In this document: one piece after another, positions 33,118 through 41,732 of the stretch
How positions within the stretch are numbered: position 1 is the first letter of the stretch
How the letters are laid out: every line of letters begins with the position of its first letter
Assembly: GCA_963665395.2 (NCBI GenBank)
Contig: OY762251.1
Location: 1,984,001 to 2,048,000 of the forward strand
DNA: 64,000 bases
Direction: 5' to 3'
Origin: Bin87 sp963665395
Lineage (GTDB): Bacteria > Chloroflexota > Dehalococcoidia > Lucifugimonadales > UBA3495
Made by a program: the position numbers and the translations under genes
Notes under the pieces: model-generated
Told to the model about the DNA's origin: nothing
Seen by the model: only the letters and a program-made list of their open reading frames with translations
The model's database searches: none

Positions 33118-34377
33118 ATGACCGACAACGGCGCCCCGGACCGGCGGGTGGTGGTAACGGGACTGGGTATGGTCAGCCCGCTGGGGTTAGACGTATCCGA
33201 CACTTGGGACGCTATTGCCGCCGGCCAGTCGGGGATCGATTACATCACCGGCTTCGACGCGGAAGCCTTCGACACTCGGTTCGCCGCCGAAGTCAAAGGG
33301 TTCAACGCGGAAAATTATCTTGACCGCAAAGAAGCGCGCCGCATGGACCGCTTCGCTCAGTTCGCGGCTGTTGCGGCCCAGGAAGCCTGCCGCCAGGCCG
33401 ACCTTAACCCACGGGGCATGGATCGCTACAGCGTCCACGCGGTCATTGGCAGCGGCATTGGCGGCATCAGCACGTTGACGGAACAGCACCAGGTGCTCCT
33501 GGAACGGGGCCCCCGGCGGGTTACGCCGTTCCTGATTCCGATGATGCTGGCCGACATGGGGTCGGCGCAAGTTTCCATGGTGACCGGCGCCATGGGCGCC
33601 AACTACTGCATAACTTCATCCTGTAGCAGTGGGGCCGATGCCATCGGAACCGGCTGGGACCTCATCCGTCACGGGAAGGCGGAGGTAGTGCTGGCCGGTG
33701 GGGCGGAAGCGCCCATCGCGCCGCTATCGGTGGCCGGTTTCAACGCCCTGCGGGCGCTGTCACGACAGAATGACAACCCGAAACAGGCCAGCCAACCGTT
33801 CAACCGTCACCGGGACGGTTTCGTGCTGGCCGAGGGCGCGGCCGTGATGGTGCTGGAGAGCGCGGAGCACGCCGCCACGCGGGGCGCGAAACCCCTGGCC
33901 GAACTGCGCGGTTACGCGGCTACCAGCGACTCCCACCATCTCACCGAGCCCAATCCAACGGGCCAGAGCGCGGCCGCCGCCGTTACCGCCGCGCTGGCGT
34001 CGGCCGGGTTGACCCCGGAGGACGTTGATTACCTCAACGCCCATGGCACTTCGACGCCGCTGAACGACTGGCACGAGACCAAGGCGCTGAAGCTGGCATT
34101 GGGGGAGCACGCCTACCGGATTCCCGTAAGCAGCACCAAGAGCATGACCGGGCACTTGCTGGGCGCCGGCGGCGCATTGGAAGCCGTCGTTTGCGTCATG
34201 GCGATGCGCCAGGGATTGATGCCGCCCACGATCAACCTGGACGAACCCGATGAAGAGTGCGACCTGGACTACGTTCCCAACACGGCCCGGGCGGCGGACA
34301 TGAACGTGGCGCTCAGCAACTCCTTTGGATTCGGCGGACACAACTCGGTAATTGTTCTGGCGCGCGCCGATCTGTGA
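33118..34377 (+). CDS. Beta-ketoacyl-ACP synthase II paralog
   Basis: A 419-residue KAS. The nucleophile sits in ANYCITSSCSSGADAIGTGW, where CSSG replaces the CAAS of the 26404 enzyme. Both His motifs (LNAHGTSTPLNDWHE, SMTGHLLGAGGALE) and the C-terminal NSFGFGGHNSVIVLAR are intact, so it should condense. It starts 1 nt after the radical SAM gene and its stop overlaps the RecJ start, so the three are one translationally coupled unit. Possible specialised chain-elongation role; this is inference. Confidence 0.9.
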   Translation: MTDNGAPDRRVVVTGLGMVSPLGLDVSDTWDAIAAGQSGIDYITGFDAEAFDTRFAAEVKGFNAENYLDRKEARRMDRFAQFAAVAAQEACRQADLNPRGMDRYSVHAVIGSGIGGISTLTEQHQVLLERGPRRVTPFLIPMMLADMGSAQVSMVTGAMGANYCITSSCSSGADAIGTGWDLIRHGKAEVVLAGGAEAPIAPLSVAGFNALRALSRQNDNPKQASQPFNRHRDGFVLAEGAAVMVLESAEHAATRGAKPLAELRGYAATSDSHHLTEPNPTGQSAAAAVTAALASAGLTPEDVDYLNAHGTSTPLNDWHETKALKLALGEHAYRIPVSSTKSMTGHLLGAGGALEAVVCVMAMRQGLMPPTINLDEPDEECDLDYVPNTARAADMNVALSNSFGFGGHNSVIVLARADL

Positions 34378-36086
34378 CCAGTGTGGCCAGTGTAGCGCGC
34401 CGGCTCAATCCTCCACCCAAACGATGGCTGTTGCCGCCGCCGGTTGAGGGGCACCGGTTACCCCCGGATTTGCCGCCCGCTGCGGTGCAATTACTGCTCT
34501 CCCGCGGCATAGCCGATACGGCAACGCTGGAAAGTTTCTTGAACCCGCCCGGGGTTCCATACGATCCCGGGTTGCTGGCCGGCATCAGCGATGCGTTGCC
34601 ACGGTTGGCCGCGGCGGCCAGAGATCGTGAAACGGTGGCCGTGTTCGGCGATTTTGACGTGGACGGGATCACGGGCACGGCTATTTTGTGCGAAACGCTG
34701 GACCGATTGGGGTGCCGCGTCATTCCCTACCTCCCCGATCCGGTGTCCGAAGGCCACGGCATGAACTCCGGCGCCGTGGCGAAGCTCGCGGCTCAGGGCG
34801 CTACGCTGGTGGTTACGGTGGACTGTGGCGTCAGCGACGCCGCCGAAGTGGCCCTGGCCGCCGAACAGGGGGCCGACGTCATCATCACCGACCACCACGT
34901 GCCGCCACCCCAACGGCCCCAAGCCATCGCCATCGTCAACCCCAGGATGCCGGGCAATCAATACCCTTTCCCGGAACTGTGCGGCGCCGGCATCGCCTAC
35001 AAACTGGCCGCGGCTTTACTGGAATATCTGGGAGAACCGCCGGATCCGTCCCTGATGGAGTTGGCCGCCCTGGGTACGGTGGCCGACCTGGTGCCGTTGC
35101 TTGATGAGAACCGTTATCTGGTGCAGCGCGGCCTGGCGTTTTTGCCCGATACCCAGCGGCCCGGTCTCCGCGCCCTGTTACGGCGCGTCAACCTGGAGAA
35201 AAAACCGATACGGGCCGAGCACGTCTCGTTTCAACTCGCGCCGCGCCTCAACGCCTCGGGCCGCATGGCTCACCCGGAGACGTCGTTGAACCTGCTGCTG
35301 GCCCGGGATTCGCAAGAGGCCGAGCGGCTTACCGCGCGACTGGAGCAATTCAACACCCAGCGCCGGGAGTTGACGGCCCGCGCCACCGAGATCGCCATTG
35401 ACCGGGTGCTGTCCGACGGTCATTTGCCGGCCATCATCATCACCCACGATGAAGCTTATACGCCCGGCATCAATGGGTTGGTGGCATCCCGCCTGGTGGA
35501 ATTATTCAATCGCCCCACCGTCGCGCTAGCCAGTACCGATGACGAACACCTGGTAGCCAGCGCGCGCAGCGCCGGCGCGTTCAATCTGATTGAGGCCATT
35601 TCCCGATGCGAGGACTTGCTGGTGCGGTACGGAGGCCACAGCGCCGCCGCCGGGTTCACCGTCAATAAACGCGATTTCCCACTGGTGACCGAACGGCTCA
35701 TACACATCGCCAACGCCGAACAAGGTCTGTTCGGCCCCGAACCGACGCTGGAAATCCACGCTGAAGGTTCTCTTGAGGAAATCATCGATCCAACGCTGAC
35801 GAAACTGCGGCAGCAACTGGAGCCTTTCGGAAAGGACAATCCCACGCCCCGCTACCTGACCCGCCGCGCCCGCGTCCAACAATGGGGCTACGTCGGCGGG
35901 AACGGACAGCACCTCAAGCTGCAAGTCAGCAGCGGAGGCCGCGCCATTGACGCGCTGGCCTGGAACTACGCCGGCGATTGGGGTGGGTACGACGCGGTGG
36001 ACTTGGTGTATCAGTTGGCTGAGGACAGTTATCGCGGAGAGCGGCGAACCTACCTGCGCATTGACGATTTGCGGCCGGCGGTATAA
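34374..36086 (+). CDS. recJ: Single-stranded-DNA exonuclease RecJ
   Basis: A 570-residue 5'-3' exonuclease of repair. DHH-family motifs: VAVFGDFDVDGITGTAILCE, VVTVDCGVSDAAEVA, DVIITDHHVPPP, LAALGTVADLVPLLDENRYL. The DHHA1 signature is LLVRYGGHSAAAGF and the C-terminal OB domain is KLRQQLEPFGKDNPTPRYLT. The start is GTG 34374, overlapping the TGA of the preceding KAS gene by 4 nt (GTGA). The residues upstream in the same frame are out-of-frame KAS sequence. Length is normal. Confidence 0.94.
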   Translation: MTSVASVARRLNPPPKRWLLPPPVEGHRLPPDLPPAAVQLLLSRGIADTATLESFLNPPGVPYDPGLLAGISDALPRLAAAARDRETVAVFGDFDVDGITGTAILCETLDRLGCRVIPYLPDPVSEGHGMNSGAVAKLAAQGATLVVTVDCGVSDAAEVALAAEQGADVIITDHHVPPPQRPQAIAIVNPRMPGNQYPFPELCGAGIAYKLAAALLEYLGEPPDPSLMELAALGTVADLVPLLDENRYLVQRGLAFLPDTQRPGLRALLRRVNLEKKPIRAEHVSFQLAPRLNASGRMAHPETSLNLLLARDSQEAERLTARLEQFNTQRRELTARATEIAIDRVLSDGHLPAIIITHDEAYTPGINGLVASRLVELFNRPTVALASTDDEHLVASARSAGAFNLIEAISRCEDLLVRYGGHSAAAGFTVNKRDFPLVTERLIHIANAEQGLFGPEPTLEIHAEGSLEEIIDPTLTKLRQQLEPFGKDNPTPRYLTRRARVQQWGYVGGNGQHLKLQVSSGGRAIDALAWNYAGDWGGYDAVDLVYQLAEDSYRGERRTYLRIDDLRPAV

Positions 36087-36087
36087 T
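36061..36087 (+). promoter_or_regulatory. Promoter inside recJ 3' end
   Basis: TTGACG (36061-36066) and a perfect TATAAT (36082-36087) with a 15 nt spacer, 30 nt before the first Uma2 gene. The spacer is short, so strength is uncertain. Confidence 0.45.
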
Positions 36088-36116
36088 TGCGACAGCCGGC
36101 GGAAGGAGGAGCTTCC

Positions 36117-36698
36117 ATGACCCAGCCCAAAGCGAAACCGCGGGTCAAGTTGACCAATGCGGACTACCTGGCGATGACGCCGCCGGCGAATACCGGCCCC
36201 CGTTACCAACTTATCAACGGAGAGCTGATTGAGATGGCCGGAGCCAGTGACCCCCATCAAGTCTTTTTAATGTGGCTCTGCTCGGGGCTGCTGCTACAGA
36301 CGGAGGCCTTGAGCATTGGGGAAATTCGCATCCCGCCCTATGACGTGCATATCGATCAATTCAACACGTACCAACCGGACTCGCTGTTTGTGTCCAATGC
36401 GCGGCGGCATATCATCGGGAACAGCGGGATTACGGGAGCGCCCGACGTGGTAGTTGAAATACTCTCCGAATCCACCCGCCGGCACGATCTGAACCGGAAG
36501 CTCCCGGTCTATGTCAACGCCGGCGTGCGCGAAGTGTGGGTCGTAGATTTGGACGCCCGTACCTTGTCTATTTATGCTGGTGACGCCACAACGCTCTCAA
36601 CCGTACTTACTGCCGCCGACACTCTGACCTCGGACGCAATGCCGGGCGTTGCCATTGAGTTGGGGGCGATATTCGCCCGCGCCTTGGCTACGCCGTAG
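36117..36698 (+). CDS. Uma2-family putative endonuclease (DUF820), copy 1
   Basis: A 193-residue PD-(D/E)XK-like protein. The DUF820 pattern is clear: RYQLINGELIEM with the first acidic residue, YQPDSLFVS with the Asp of the core, and PDVVVEILSESTRRHDLNRK with E-x-S...K, then NAGVREVWVVDLDARTLSIY. The family is abundant in Chloroflexota and cyanobacteria; its biological role is not established. ATG 36117 follows GGAAGGAGGAGC. The neighbour at 36726 is a tandem copy. Confidence 0.88.
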   Translation: MTQPKAKPRVKLTNADYLAMTPPANTGPRYQLINGELIEMAGASDPHQVFLMWLCSGLLLQTEALSIGEIRIPPYDVHIDQFNTYQPDSLFVSNARRHIIGNSGITGAPDVVVEILSESTRRHDLNRKLPVYVNAGVREVWVVDLDARTLSIYAGDATTLSTVLTAADTLTSDAMPGVAIELGAIFARALATP

Positions 36699-36725
36699 CG
36701 TACCCGGCCCAATGGAGGCAACCTG

Positions 36726-37313
36726 ATGACCCAGCCCAAAGCGAAACCTCGGGTCAAGTTGACCAACGCGGACTACATGGCGATGACGCCGCCGGTTCCC
36801 GACGGGCCGCGCTACCAGCTCATCAACGGAGAACTCGTCGAAATGTCTGGCGCTACCCTCTCGCATCAAGTTTTCCTGTATCAGCTGTTCCTGCCTCTGG
36901 GGACTCAGGTGAACGCGCTTGGCCTCGGCGAAATTTTCGGCCCGCCCTACGACGTGCATATTGACGAGTTCAACACCTACCAGCCCGACCTGCTGTTCGT
37001 GTCCAACGAGCGGCGGCACATCCTGGAGCGGCTTGGCGCCACCGGCGCGCCGGATGTAGTGGTCGAGATACTTTCCGATTCCACACGGCGCAGGGACCTC
37101 AACGAGAAGCTCCCGGTCTATGCCGCCAACGGCGTGCGGGAAGTGTGGATAGTTGACCTGGATGAAGCCACGGTGGTCATCCACGCCGGCGACGGAACCG
37201 CCCTGACGCCGGTGCGGACGTTCAACGCTGCGGATACTCTGACGTCGGACGCCATGCCCGGCGTCGCCGTTGAGCTGGGGCCGATATTCGCCCGCGCCCA
37301 AGGGACGCCGTGA
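36726..37313 (+). CDS. Uma2-family putative endonuclease (DUF820), copy 2
   Basis: A 195-residue tandem duplicate of the 36117 product. The first ~20 residues (MTQPKAKPRVKLTNADYMAM) and the C-terminus (LTSDAMPGVAVELGPIFARA) are almost the same, while the middle has diverged (LSHQVFLYQLFLPLGTQVNA). Putative catalytic segments are intact: YQPDLLFVS, PDVVVEILSDSTRRRDLNEK. It begins 27 nt after copy 1 with GGAGGCAACCTG before the ATG. Probably one transcript. Confidence 0.88.
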   Translation: MTQPKAKPRVKLTNADYMAMTPPVPDGPRYQLINGELVEMSGATLSHQVFLYQLFLPLGTQVNALGLGEIFGPPYDVHIDEFNTYQPDLLFVSNERRHILERLGATGAPDVVVEILSDSTRRRDLNEKLPVYAANGVREVWIVDLDEATVVIHAGDGTALTPVRTFNAADTLTSDAMPGVAVELGPIFARAQGTP

Positions 37314-37334
37314 ACTCCGGGTAGCGATGCTTTT

Positions 37335-38249
37335 CTACGCTTCTTCCGCCTCGGCGGCGGCAACGGTTTCCCGGCGGCGGTCGGACCGCCGTACCAGGCG
37401 GGCGCGGTAAATCAGGAGCGGCACCGTCACCAGCATCACGGCCAGGGCCACCAGCTGGGCCTCGTTGAATCCGAATATGTAGGTGTTTTGCTCCTGGCGC
37501 ACGAAGGAAATGAAGAAGCGGCCCGCCGAATAGCCAGCGAAGAACAGGGCAAACAGCATTCCCCGGGGACTGATACGGTCCTTCAACCACCACAAGACGC
37601 CTGCCCAGACCAGGCAGAAGATCAGCTCGTAGGCCACTGCCGGATGGGAGGCCGGCCTCCCGTAGCCCAGGCTGTCGGGGTCGGTGTACACCCAGGCCCA
37701 GGGAAGGTCGGAGAAGCTGGACCAATGCTCGCCGTTGATCACATCGCCGATGCGGCCGATGGCCAGGGCAATGAGCAACGCGGGAGCGGCTACGTCGGCG
37801 AGATGGGCCACCGACGGCATCTGCGGAAAAGGCCGGTGCATTCCCGTCCACCGCAGGGCAGCGTTGTCGCAGGCACGATGCAGCGCGGGAGCGTTGCGCA
37901 TGGTGATGTACACGGCCCCTCCAGCGAACCCGCCCAGATACGCGCCGAAAATGGCGATTCCTCCGTTCCAGAAGTAGAGGATGCGCATCGGGTCGTACTG
38001 GTACACGTCGTCCCAGAAATCGACCACGTGCAATATGCGCGCTCCGATGATGCCGCCGATGATGCACCAGGTCGAAACCGACAGGATGGCGTCTCCGTCC
38101 AACCCCTCACGCCGGCCCCAACGCCAGGTGAGATACACGGCCACCGCCACGGCGACAAAGGTAAAGAAGCCATGCCAGGAGAGAATGAACCCGGCGGTAC
38201 GTATGATGTCCGGGTCGAAAGGAATGCTCAATACGGCAAGAATGTCCAT
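37335..38249 (-). CDS. lgt: Prolipoprotein diacylglyceryl transferase
   Basis: A 304-residue inner-membrane enzyme attaching diacylglycerol to lipobox Cys. The Lgt signature is AIGRIGDVINGEHWSS near residue 165. Seven hydrophobic segments can be seen, with LSWHGFFTFVAVAVAVYLTW and GGIAIFGAYLGGFAGGAVYI. GRFFISFVRQEQNTYIFGFN is the conserved C-terminal region. It would process the lipoproteins at 9860, 24793 and 59972. It is 17 nt downstream of ispE in the rsmA-ispE-lgt series. Confidence 0.94.
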   Translation of the reverse strand: MDILAVLSIPFDPDIIRTAGFILSWHGFFTFVAVAVAVYLTWRWGRREGLDGDAILSVSTWCIIGGIIGARILHVVDFWDDVYQYDPMRILYFWNGGIAIFGAYLGGFAGGAVYITMRNAPALHRACDNAALRWTGMHRPFPQMPSVAHLADVAAPALLIALAIGRIGDVINGEHWSSFSDLPWAWVYTDPDSLGYGRPASHPAVAYELIFCLVWAGVLWWLKDRISPRGMLFALFFAGYSAGRFFISFVRQEQNTYIFGFNEAQLVALAVMLVTVPLLIYRARLVRRSDRRRETVAAAEAEEA

Positions 38250-38266
38250 CGGAGTGTGGTGTCTCC

Positions 38267-39154
38267 CTAAACTTTTTGGTCCATGCCAGCGTCAGCCGGT
38301 GGTGAAATCGTTCGCACAAGGTACGCTGTCGCGCCCGTGCCCTGCAAGGCGGCAGCGACCCGCGTCCGCTCATTTTCCGAAGACGGGAGGCAAAACAGCG
38401 CCGGCCCGGCCCCGGACAGGCGAGGCGGATGCCTGGTCACTGCCGCTACTTTATCCCATACGCCGGCCAGGCCGGGAAAGATTGCTCTGGCCGGACGCTC
38501 GAAAGCGTTCCGGCAAAGGTTCGTGGTCAACGGATGGATGGTTAGTCCTTCAGCGAGTCGTTTCGTGTGACGGCCATCGGAAAAATCGTCGGGCGTCAGA
38601 GCGCGGTATAAAGACGGCGTCTTGGCGGGAATGGTTTCCGCTGGCGCAACCACCAGCACGTCAATGGCCGGCAAATCCGGGAGCATGGTTATTTCATCGC
38701 CCCGTCCGGCGCCAAGGGCGCCGCCGCCCGTGATCAGAAACGGTACATCCGACCCCAATTCAGCAGCGATTGACACCAAGTTGCCGGCCGCCAACCCTAA
38801 TCTCCAGAGCCGATTCAGGCCCAATAGCGCGGATGCAGCGTCCGCCGACCCTCCGCCCAGTCCGGCCGCCACGGGTATGCGCTTCGACACATGGATGCGG
38901 GCCTGCGGCGGGATGCCGGCTCGTTCCGCTAACCTGGCCGCGGCGGCCCAGACGATATTGTCCTTGCCCTGCAATTCCGGGTCGTCGCACGTAACCACCA
39001 GTTCGTCGGCCATCGACAACGTGAGTGTATCCGCCAGATCCACCGTTTGGAGGATAGTGACGACGTCGTGGTAGCCGTCATCTCGCCGGCCGGTTACCTC
39101 AAGGGAAAGATTGATTTTGGCATAAGCCGGGATGTGCAGCGGGCGGGATTCCAT
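38267..39154 (-). CDS. ispE: 4-diphosphocytidyl-2-C-methyl-D-erythritol kinase
   Basis: A 295-residue GHMP kinase of the MEP isoprenoid pathway. AYAKINLSLEVTGRRDDGYH is the N-terminal substrate motif. The ATP loop PVAAGLGGGSADAASALLGL lies near residue 90, with DVPFLITGGGALGAGRGDEI after it. The C-terminal motif RLSGAGPALFCL is present. The length is normal. It lies between rsmA and lgt, a common grouping (ksgA-ispE). Confidence 0.94.
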   Translation of the reverse strand: MESRPLHIPAYAKINLSLEVTGRRDDGYHDVVTILQTVDLADTLTLSMADELVVTCDDPELQGKDNIVWAAAARLAERAGIPPQARIHVSKRIPVAAGLGGGSADAASALLGLNRLWRLGLAAGNLVSIAAELGSDVPFLITGGGALGAGRGDEITMLPDLPAIDVLVVAPAETIPAKTPSLYRALTPDDFSDGRHTKRLAEGLTIHPLTTNLCRNAFERPARAIFPGLAGVWDKVAAVTRHPPRLSGAGPALFCLPSSENERTRVAAALQGTGATAYLVRTISPPADAGMDQKV

Positions 39155-39175
39155 GCCCCGATTCTAACAGAGAAA

Positions 39176-40018
39176 CTAAAGGGAACGGCGCCGCGGAACC
39201 TGATCGGGCCATCCGGCGTCGAGCGCCGCCCATTCCGCAATCGAAAGAGTGGCCGGCCGTCGCATCGGATCGATTCCGACATCAGCCGACACCGCTTCAA
39301 CCACTGCCGGGGAAGCTCCAGTACCCTGGGCGAGGGAGTTGCGCAACGTCTTGCGGGGCGCGCTGAAACCCGCTCGAACCAGCGCAAAGAAGCTTTCCCG
39401 ATTTTTCACGGGGGCGGCCGGTTTCGGATGGAGCTCCAACCTGACCACCGTGGAAGAAACTTTGGGCGGCGGACGAAAGCAGCGCGGCGGAACCTGGGTC
39501 ACCACCGACGCAGCGGCATAGAACTGGGTTGCCACCGACAGCAGGGTCATCTTGCCCGGAGCGGCCGTCATCGCCTCCCCCACCTCGCGCTGCACCATCA
39601 CCACCAGGATAGTGGGCGGAGTGTCCGCTTCCAGGAACCGACGGATGATGGGAGCCGCCGCGTAGTAGGGCAGGTTGGCAACCAACTTGTAGGGCGTTTC
39701 CCGGCCCACCAAGTCGGCGATCTCAACGCTGCGGGCGTCTCCGTGACGGACGTTCAGGTTGAGAGGATCGCCCAGGCGGGCCGGCAATTCACTGGCCAAG
39801 GTGGCGTCCAACTCGACCGCGACGACCCGGCCGGCGCGTTCCAGGAGACGACGGGTCAGAAATCCGGTTCCCGGCCCGATTTCCAGGATCGTGTCAGCGT
39901 CCGTTGGCTGCGCGGCCGCGACGATGCGATTGGCGGTCCTGCCGTCGGTGAGGAAATGCTGCCCCAACGATTTGCGTGGGCGGCGCCTGGCCAAAGCTAC
40001 GGTGGAGGTGTCGGACAT
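39176..40018 (-). CDS. rsmA: 16S rRNA (adenine1518/1519-N6) dimethyltransferase
   Basis: A 280-residue KsgA-type enzyme acting in late 30S maturation. LGQHFLTDGRTANRIV is the N-terminal signature. Motif I is EIGPGTGFLTRRLLERAG, the catalytic motif is VANLPYYAAAPIIRRF, and the C-terminal domain has PRKTLRNSLAQ. ATG 40018 is chosen because the sequence upstream is an interspersed repeat, not protein. SRP RNA lies upstream on the same strand. Confidence 0.94.
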   Translation of the reverse strand: MSDTSTVALARRRPRKSLGQHFLTDGRTANRIVAAAQPTDADTILEIGPGTGFLTRRLLERAGRVVAVELDATLASELPARLGDPLNLNVRHGDARSVEIADLVGRETPYKLVANLPYYAAAPIIRRFLEADTPPTILVVMVQREVGEAMTAAPGKMTLLSVATQFYAAASVVTQVPPRCFRPPPKVSSTVVRLELHPKPAAPVKNRESFFALVRAGFSAPRKTLRNSLAQGTGASPAVVEAVSADVGIDPMRRPATLSIAEWAALDAGWPDQVPRRRSL

Positions 40019-40032
40019 TGGGGCGGTGTTTC

Positions 40033-40084
40033 TGGATTCCCGCCCCGTATCAAGTACGGGGTGACGTTCTTTCGCGGGAATGAC
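40033..40084. repeat. Interspersed palindromic repeat, long-loop form
   Basis: On the minus strand, GTCATTCCCGCGAAAGAACG then TCACCCCGTACTTGATACGG and GGCGGGAATCC. The outer stem is that of 2788-2813, with an inner CCCCGTACTTGATACGGGG hairpin. It matches 53944-53998. It sits in the 5' untranslated region of rsmA. Confidence 0.75.
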
Positions 40085-40149
40085 GGGACGGAGGTGGGAA
40101 TGGACGGAGGTTAGAAAAGTGGCCGAGCACCTCCCTTCGACTGCGGCCT

Positions 40150-40392
40150 GGGGGCATATCGTCGGGATTGGCTCGGGCCAGGCGCTCCCACGGCGCCCGC
40201 GGGACATCGCTTACCGTTGCTGCCGTCAAGCCCTGGCGGGGTTCACGAGCCTGCGCCGCGTGGGACCCGGCCGTCAGCGCCATTCCCTGGGAAATCGGCC
40301 CTTGCGCCTTGCCTGGGGGAGGGATTCCACCCCGCTATGGCGGGTTGCGGGTAACAGGGCACCGCCAGCTCCCCATGTAGCACGACCACTTG
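40150..40392 (-). ncRNA. ffs: Signal recognition particle RNA, long bacterial form
   Basis: The 5' part, TGCTACATGGGGAGC ... GCCCTGTTACCCGCAACCCG then CCATAGCGGGGTGGAATCCC, is the Alu-domain signature of long bacterial SRP RNAs. The S-domain core is GTGAACCCCGCCAGGGCTTG then ACGGCAGCAACGGTAAGC, close to the canonical GAACC..CAGG.CCGGAAGGAAGCA loop, with TTGA where GGAA is usual. The arms CCCACGCGGCGC and GCGCCGTGGG pair as helix 5. The RNA scaffolds Ffh for membrane targeting. Both ends are estimates to within ~20 nt. Confidence 0.8.
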
Positions 40393-40442
40393 CCACCATG
40401 GTATTCCTCCGGTTTCTGACTGTCAATCAAGATGGCCGGAAT

Positions 40443-40575
40443 GGTAGCGTTCCGTTTTAGGTGGTTTGGTTTTTGTCATTGCGAGCGCAGCGTGGCAATC
40501 TCGTTGGCCTAGCAGCAGCTTTAGCCACTCGAATGCGTTGCCGGAAAACTGAACCACCTAAATTGCAACGTTACC
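40443..40575. repeat. MITE related to the 1180-2275 IS, with 9 bp target duplication
   Basis: The ends GGTAGCGTTCCGTTTTAGGT and (complement) GGTAACGTTGCAATTTAGGT match the ends of the IS at 1180-2275. The 133 bp body has no ORF and contains a GTCATTGCGAGCGCAGCGTG fragment of MITE family B. It is flanked by the direct repeat GGCCGGAAT (40434-40442, 40576-40584). It is a non-autonomous derivative of that IS. Confidence 0.85.
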
Positions 40576-40596
40576 GGCCGGAATAGCGGTTTATGG

Positions 40597-41631
40597 TTAA
40601 CTGGTCTTGCCGTGAACCGCATTCCCCGCCACGGCCGCCTCCGCAATTTGCAGTGCGTTCAGCGCAGCTCCCTTCACGAGGTTGTCGGTAACGATCCACA
40701 TCGCCAATCCATTGGGGTGAGAGGCGTCCTTGCGAATGCGGCCGATGAAAACATCATCGCAACCGGCAGCGTCCACGGGCATGGGATAGGATAGAGTCGT
40801 CGGATCATCCTGGATCGTAACCCCGGCCATCTGGCTCAGCAATTCCCGCGCCTCGCCGACCGAGACGGGTTCGGCAAACTCCAGATGGGCGGCGACACAG
40901 TGAGACACCAGCACCGGAACTCGAACACAGGTCGCGGAAACCGCCAGGTCGGGCTCGTGGAGGATCTTGCGACTTTCATCGATCATTTTCTGCTCTTCAC
41001 GGGTGTATCCCGATTCGTTGAAGCTGTCGATTTGAGGTATGACGTTGAAAGCGATTTGCTGGGGTTGCGCGTCCGGTTCCGCTGGTCCTCCGTGCATAAT
41101 GGTGCGGGTCTGTTCCCGCAGTTCGTTCATCGCCGCGCCGCCGGCTCCGGAAACCGACTGGTAGGTGTCGGCGACAATCCGGCGGATTGGACTGGCCTGG
41201 CGCAAGGGATGCGCCGCCATCACCAGGGGCGTGGTGGAGCAGTTCGGAATGGACACGATGCCGTTGTGCCATTCCAGATCCGCGCCGTTGACTTCGGGCA
41301 CCACCAGCGGCACTTCCGGATCCATCCGGAACGCGCTGGAGTCGTCAATCACCATTGCGCCGGCCGCCGCGGCGACCGGACCAAATCGGCGGGAATCTTC
41401 AGTACGGGCAGAGATAAACACCAGGTCCGCGTCGTCGAAACTGTCATCGGTGGTCTCTTCGACGGTGAAAGTCTTTCCGTTGACCTCCAGCTTGCGGCCG
41501 GCGGAACGCTTGGAGGCCAGCAGCTTCAGGTTGGTATGCTTCGGATACCGAGCCTCAATGAGACGCAGGGTCTCCTGACCGACGGCGCCGGTGGCGCCAA
41601 CGAGGGCGAGTTTCAATCCTTGAAGCTCCAT
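40597..41631 (-). CDS. asd: Aspartate-semialdehyde dehydrogenase
   Basis: A 344-residue NADP enzyme reducing aspartyl phosphate in the lysine/threonine/methionine branch. The dinucleotide loop is LVGATGAVGQETLRLIEARY. The catalytic Cys is in IVSIPNCSTTPLVMAAHPLR (about residue 129). The substrate Arg/His region is TCVRVPVLVSHCVAAHLEFA, where Ser replaces the Gly of the usual GH motif. It lies 101 nt downstream of dapB on the same strand, and both serve diaminopimelate/lysine synthesis. Confidence 0.94.
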   Translation of the reverse strand: MELQGLKLALVGATGAVGQETLRLIEARYPKHTNLKLLASKRSAGRKLEVNGKTFTVEETTDDSFDDADLVFISARTEDSRRFGPVAAAAGAMVIDDSSAFRMDPEVPLVVPEVNGADLEWHNGIVSIPNCSTTPLVMAAHPLRQASPIRRIVADTYQSVSGAGGAAMNELREQTRTIMHGGPAEPDAQPQQIAFNVIPQIDSFNESGYTREEQKMIDESRKILHEPDLAVSATCVRVPVLVSHCVAAHLEFAEPVSVGEARELLSQMAGVTIQDDPTTLSYPMPVDAAGCDDVFIGRIRKDASHPNGLAMWIVTDNLVKGAALNALQIAEAAVAGNAVHGKTS

Positions 41632-41732
41632 GCCTACAACCTCCGATTCCGTCGCTTGCAGCGCGACCTGCCTGTTGAGGTTACACTCCGCGCCGACGGG
41701 CGTCCAGAGGCTACTGGATTGCTTTCTTTCAG

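Noticed and set aside
39047..40114. A 355-codon plus-strand frame across rsmA and ispE
   Set aside because: Antisense to rsmA and the start of ispE, both with full motifs. No ribosome site and no protein-like domains.
40080..40460. A plus-strand frame and a minus-strand frame in the rsmA-asd gap
   Set aside because: The bases match SRP RNA structure and the frames have no credible starts.
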